Assembly (NCBI RefSeq): GCF_035046485.1 | Contig: NC_085138.1 | Span: 18,977,440 to 19,041,439 of the forward strand | Length of the DNA: 64,000 nucleotides | Direction of reading: 5' to 3' | Origin: Aedes albopictus | Lineage: Eukaryota > Arthropoda > Insecta > Diptera > Culicidae | Part shown: positions 62,929 through 64,000 of the stretch, in pieces | Layout of the letters: every line of letters starts with the position of its first letter | Numbering within the stretch: position 1 is the stretch's first letter | Notes under the pieces: model-generated | Told to the model about the DNA's origin: nothing | Seen by the model: only the letters and a program-made list of their open reading frames with translations | Databases searched by the model: none | Translations under genes and position numbers: made by a program

Positions 62929-63560
62929 ATAGGAATTCTTTTGAAGATTATTTTTTTATTTGTTCAAAAGAATTTGAGAGGAATTCTTTGGGATTCCCGC
63001 TATTGATTTTTTTGAGAAAAATTGTCATCATTAGTTCTTCCAAAAATCCCTTTGCTTTCAAAATTTCTTCAGAAATCCTTTATGTAAATCCTCAAAGCAC
63101 TCCTAGTACTCCTTGTTCTATACTTTATAATACTGTGGTAATCCTTCAAGAATGTCATCAAAAATACCTTTAAAATCAACCCAATTATTCTTTCCGAATA
63201 CAAGGACTTTATAAAGGAAGCCAAAGAGGTATTCATGAACAAATGTTTGAAGAAATTTCTAAAAAAAAAATCCTTGGAGGAATTATTGCAGGATTTCCTG
63301 AAAAAATCTTGAAGGATTTCTTGAAAAGTTCCTGAAGAAAAACTTGGAGGAGTTTCTGAAGGTATTCTCAAATCTTTATTTAGAAGAATTTCTGAAGCAA
63401 CCACTGAAAAAAGTTCTGAATTTACCCTTTGAGGAATTTTTGTAGCAGTCTTTGAAGTAACTGCTAGATAAATCGTAAAAAATATCCTCGAAAGCAAGGC
63501 AAGTGTTTACCTTGCCCGAAGGAATTCCTCCAGTACACCTCTGAGGAATATTTAAAAATA
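62929..63560. repeat. Degenerate tandem repeats, right end
   Basis: GAATTTCTGAAG, GAGGAATTTTTG and AAGGATTTCTTG words continue the same family and stop at about 63,560. Confidence 0.55.
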
Positions 63561-64000
63561 AATACTTGATGAAATAGTTGGAATAAGTAATTGCACTTAT
63601 TTTTTACGAGGGCAAAAGAACTTCAGCTGCTACCTTAAGTTAAGTCATCAACGATGTTTGGTCCTGTAGTTGGGATATTAGGAACGTTGTCATAATGCTC
63701 ATGAGATTTACTTCCATATCGATACTAAATTTCTTAAAATTCAATTTTTATTTCTAGCACATTTTTTCTTGAATTTTGAGGCCCCTGTATTCTGTAGGTA
63801 AAAAGTAATGATCACACTAATCAAAACTAAACTACTTAAATATAGTGCGCACATTTACAATTGTCAATAAAAAGGACTTCAAATGAACCATGTGTGTGTC
63901 CTATTCCAAAAACTCTTGATCATCACAAAGGGGCCCCTACATACCTATTAACAGCTCTGCAAGTATTTAACTTATACTTATAGGAAACTTTCGCTATTTA
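63561..64000. other. Unassigned DNA at window edge
   Basis: No gene, RNA or repeat is recognised. Confidence 0.4.

Overview
This is eukaryotic DNA from a culicine mosquito, most likely Aedes. Three things point there: small phase-correct introns beside huge repeat-filled ones, a Feilai-like tRNA-headed SINE, and dense TA- and 8-bp-TSD MITEs together with the degenerate GGAATTCC-type tandem repeats common in Aedes intergenic DNA. There are no bacterial features. Almost every long ORF outside the genes below is a by-product of repeats.

The window is organised around one large minus-strand gene, the mosquito orthologue of GBF1/gartenzwerg, the Golgi Sec7-family Arf-GEF. I reconstruct nine coding exons from 47,573 down to 477. 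Their phases all agree and give a 1,906-residue protein with DCB-HUS, Sec7, HDS and Pro/Gln-rich tail regions. Six introns are 59-144 bp, one is 9.0 kb (1,478-10,515) and one is 31.9 kb (13,774-45,646). A small intronless membrane-protein gene (27,035-27,511) lies on the same strand inside the 31.9-kb intron. Upstream of GBF1, a second minus-strand gene (54,867-55,725, three exons, 242 residues) encodes a zinc-finger protein with a C-terminal RING-H2 finger, a probable E3 ubiquitin ligase.

The rest is repeat DNA, often nested:
- 2.0-3.9 and 7.9-9.0 kb: degenerate tandem repeats carrying two hAT-type MITEs.
- 3.9-7.9 kb: TIR elements with a further MITE nested inside.
- 14.9-15.7 kb: a hAT element with a perfect 8-bp TSD.
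- 16.4-23.8 kb: a 7.4-kb composite with mariner-type ends and TA TSD.
- 24.6-26.4 kb: an RTE relic split by a MITE with 9-bp TSD.
- 28.1-31.7 kb: a very long foldback whose left arm holds a Helitron. The opposite arm preserves the empty site.
- 33.6-37.3 kb: a Penelope-like element, with the RT part on minus, an inverted GIY-YIG part on plus, and an intact ORF1-only retroelement inserted into the RT reading frame.
- 37.9-40.9 kb: another long foldback.
- 41.07-41.58 kb: an identical second copy of 509 bp of the Helitron.
- 44.4-45.3 kb: an RNase H fragment and SINEs.

Between the two main genes lie a homogeneous 23-bp satellite (about 146 copies, 48.5-51.9 kb) and a perfect CTAT/GATA tetranucleotide run of about 495 copies (52.5-54.5 kb). 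The far end holds a 5'-truncated RTE retrotransposon (56.3-57.9 kb) and 5 kb of degenerate repeats containing a foldback.

All splice sites, repeat pairings and family names come from reading the sequence and from remembered family features. Nothing was aligned or searched.
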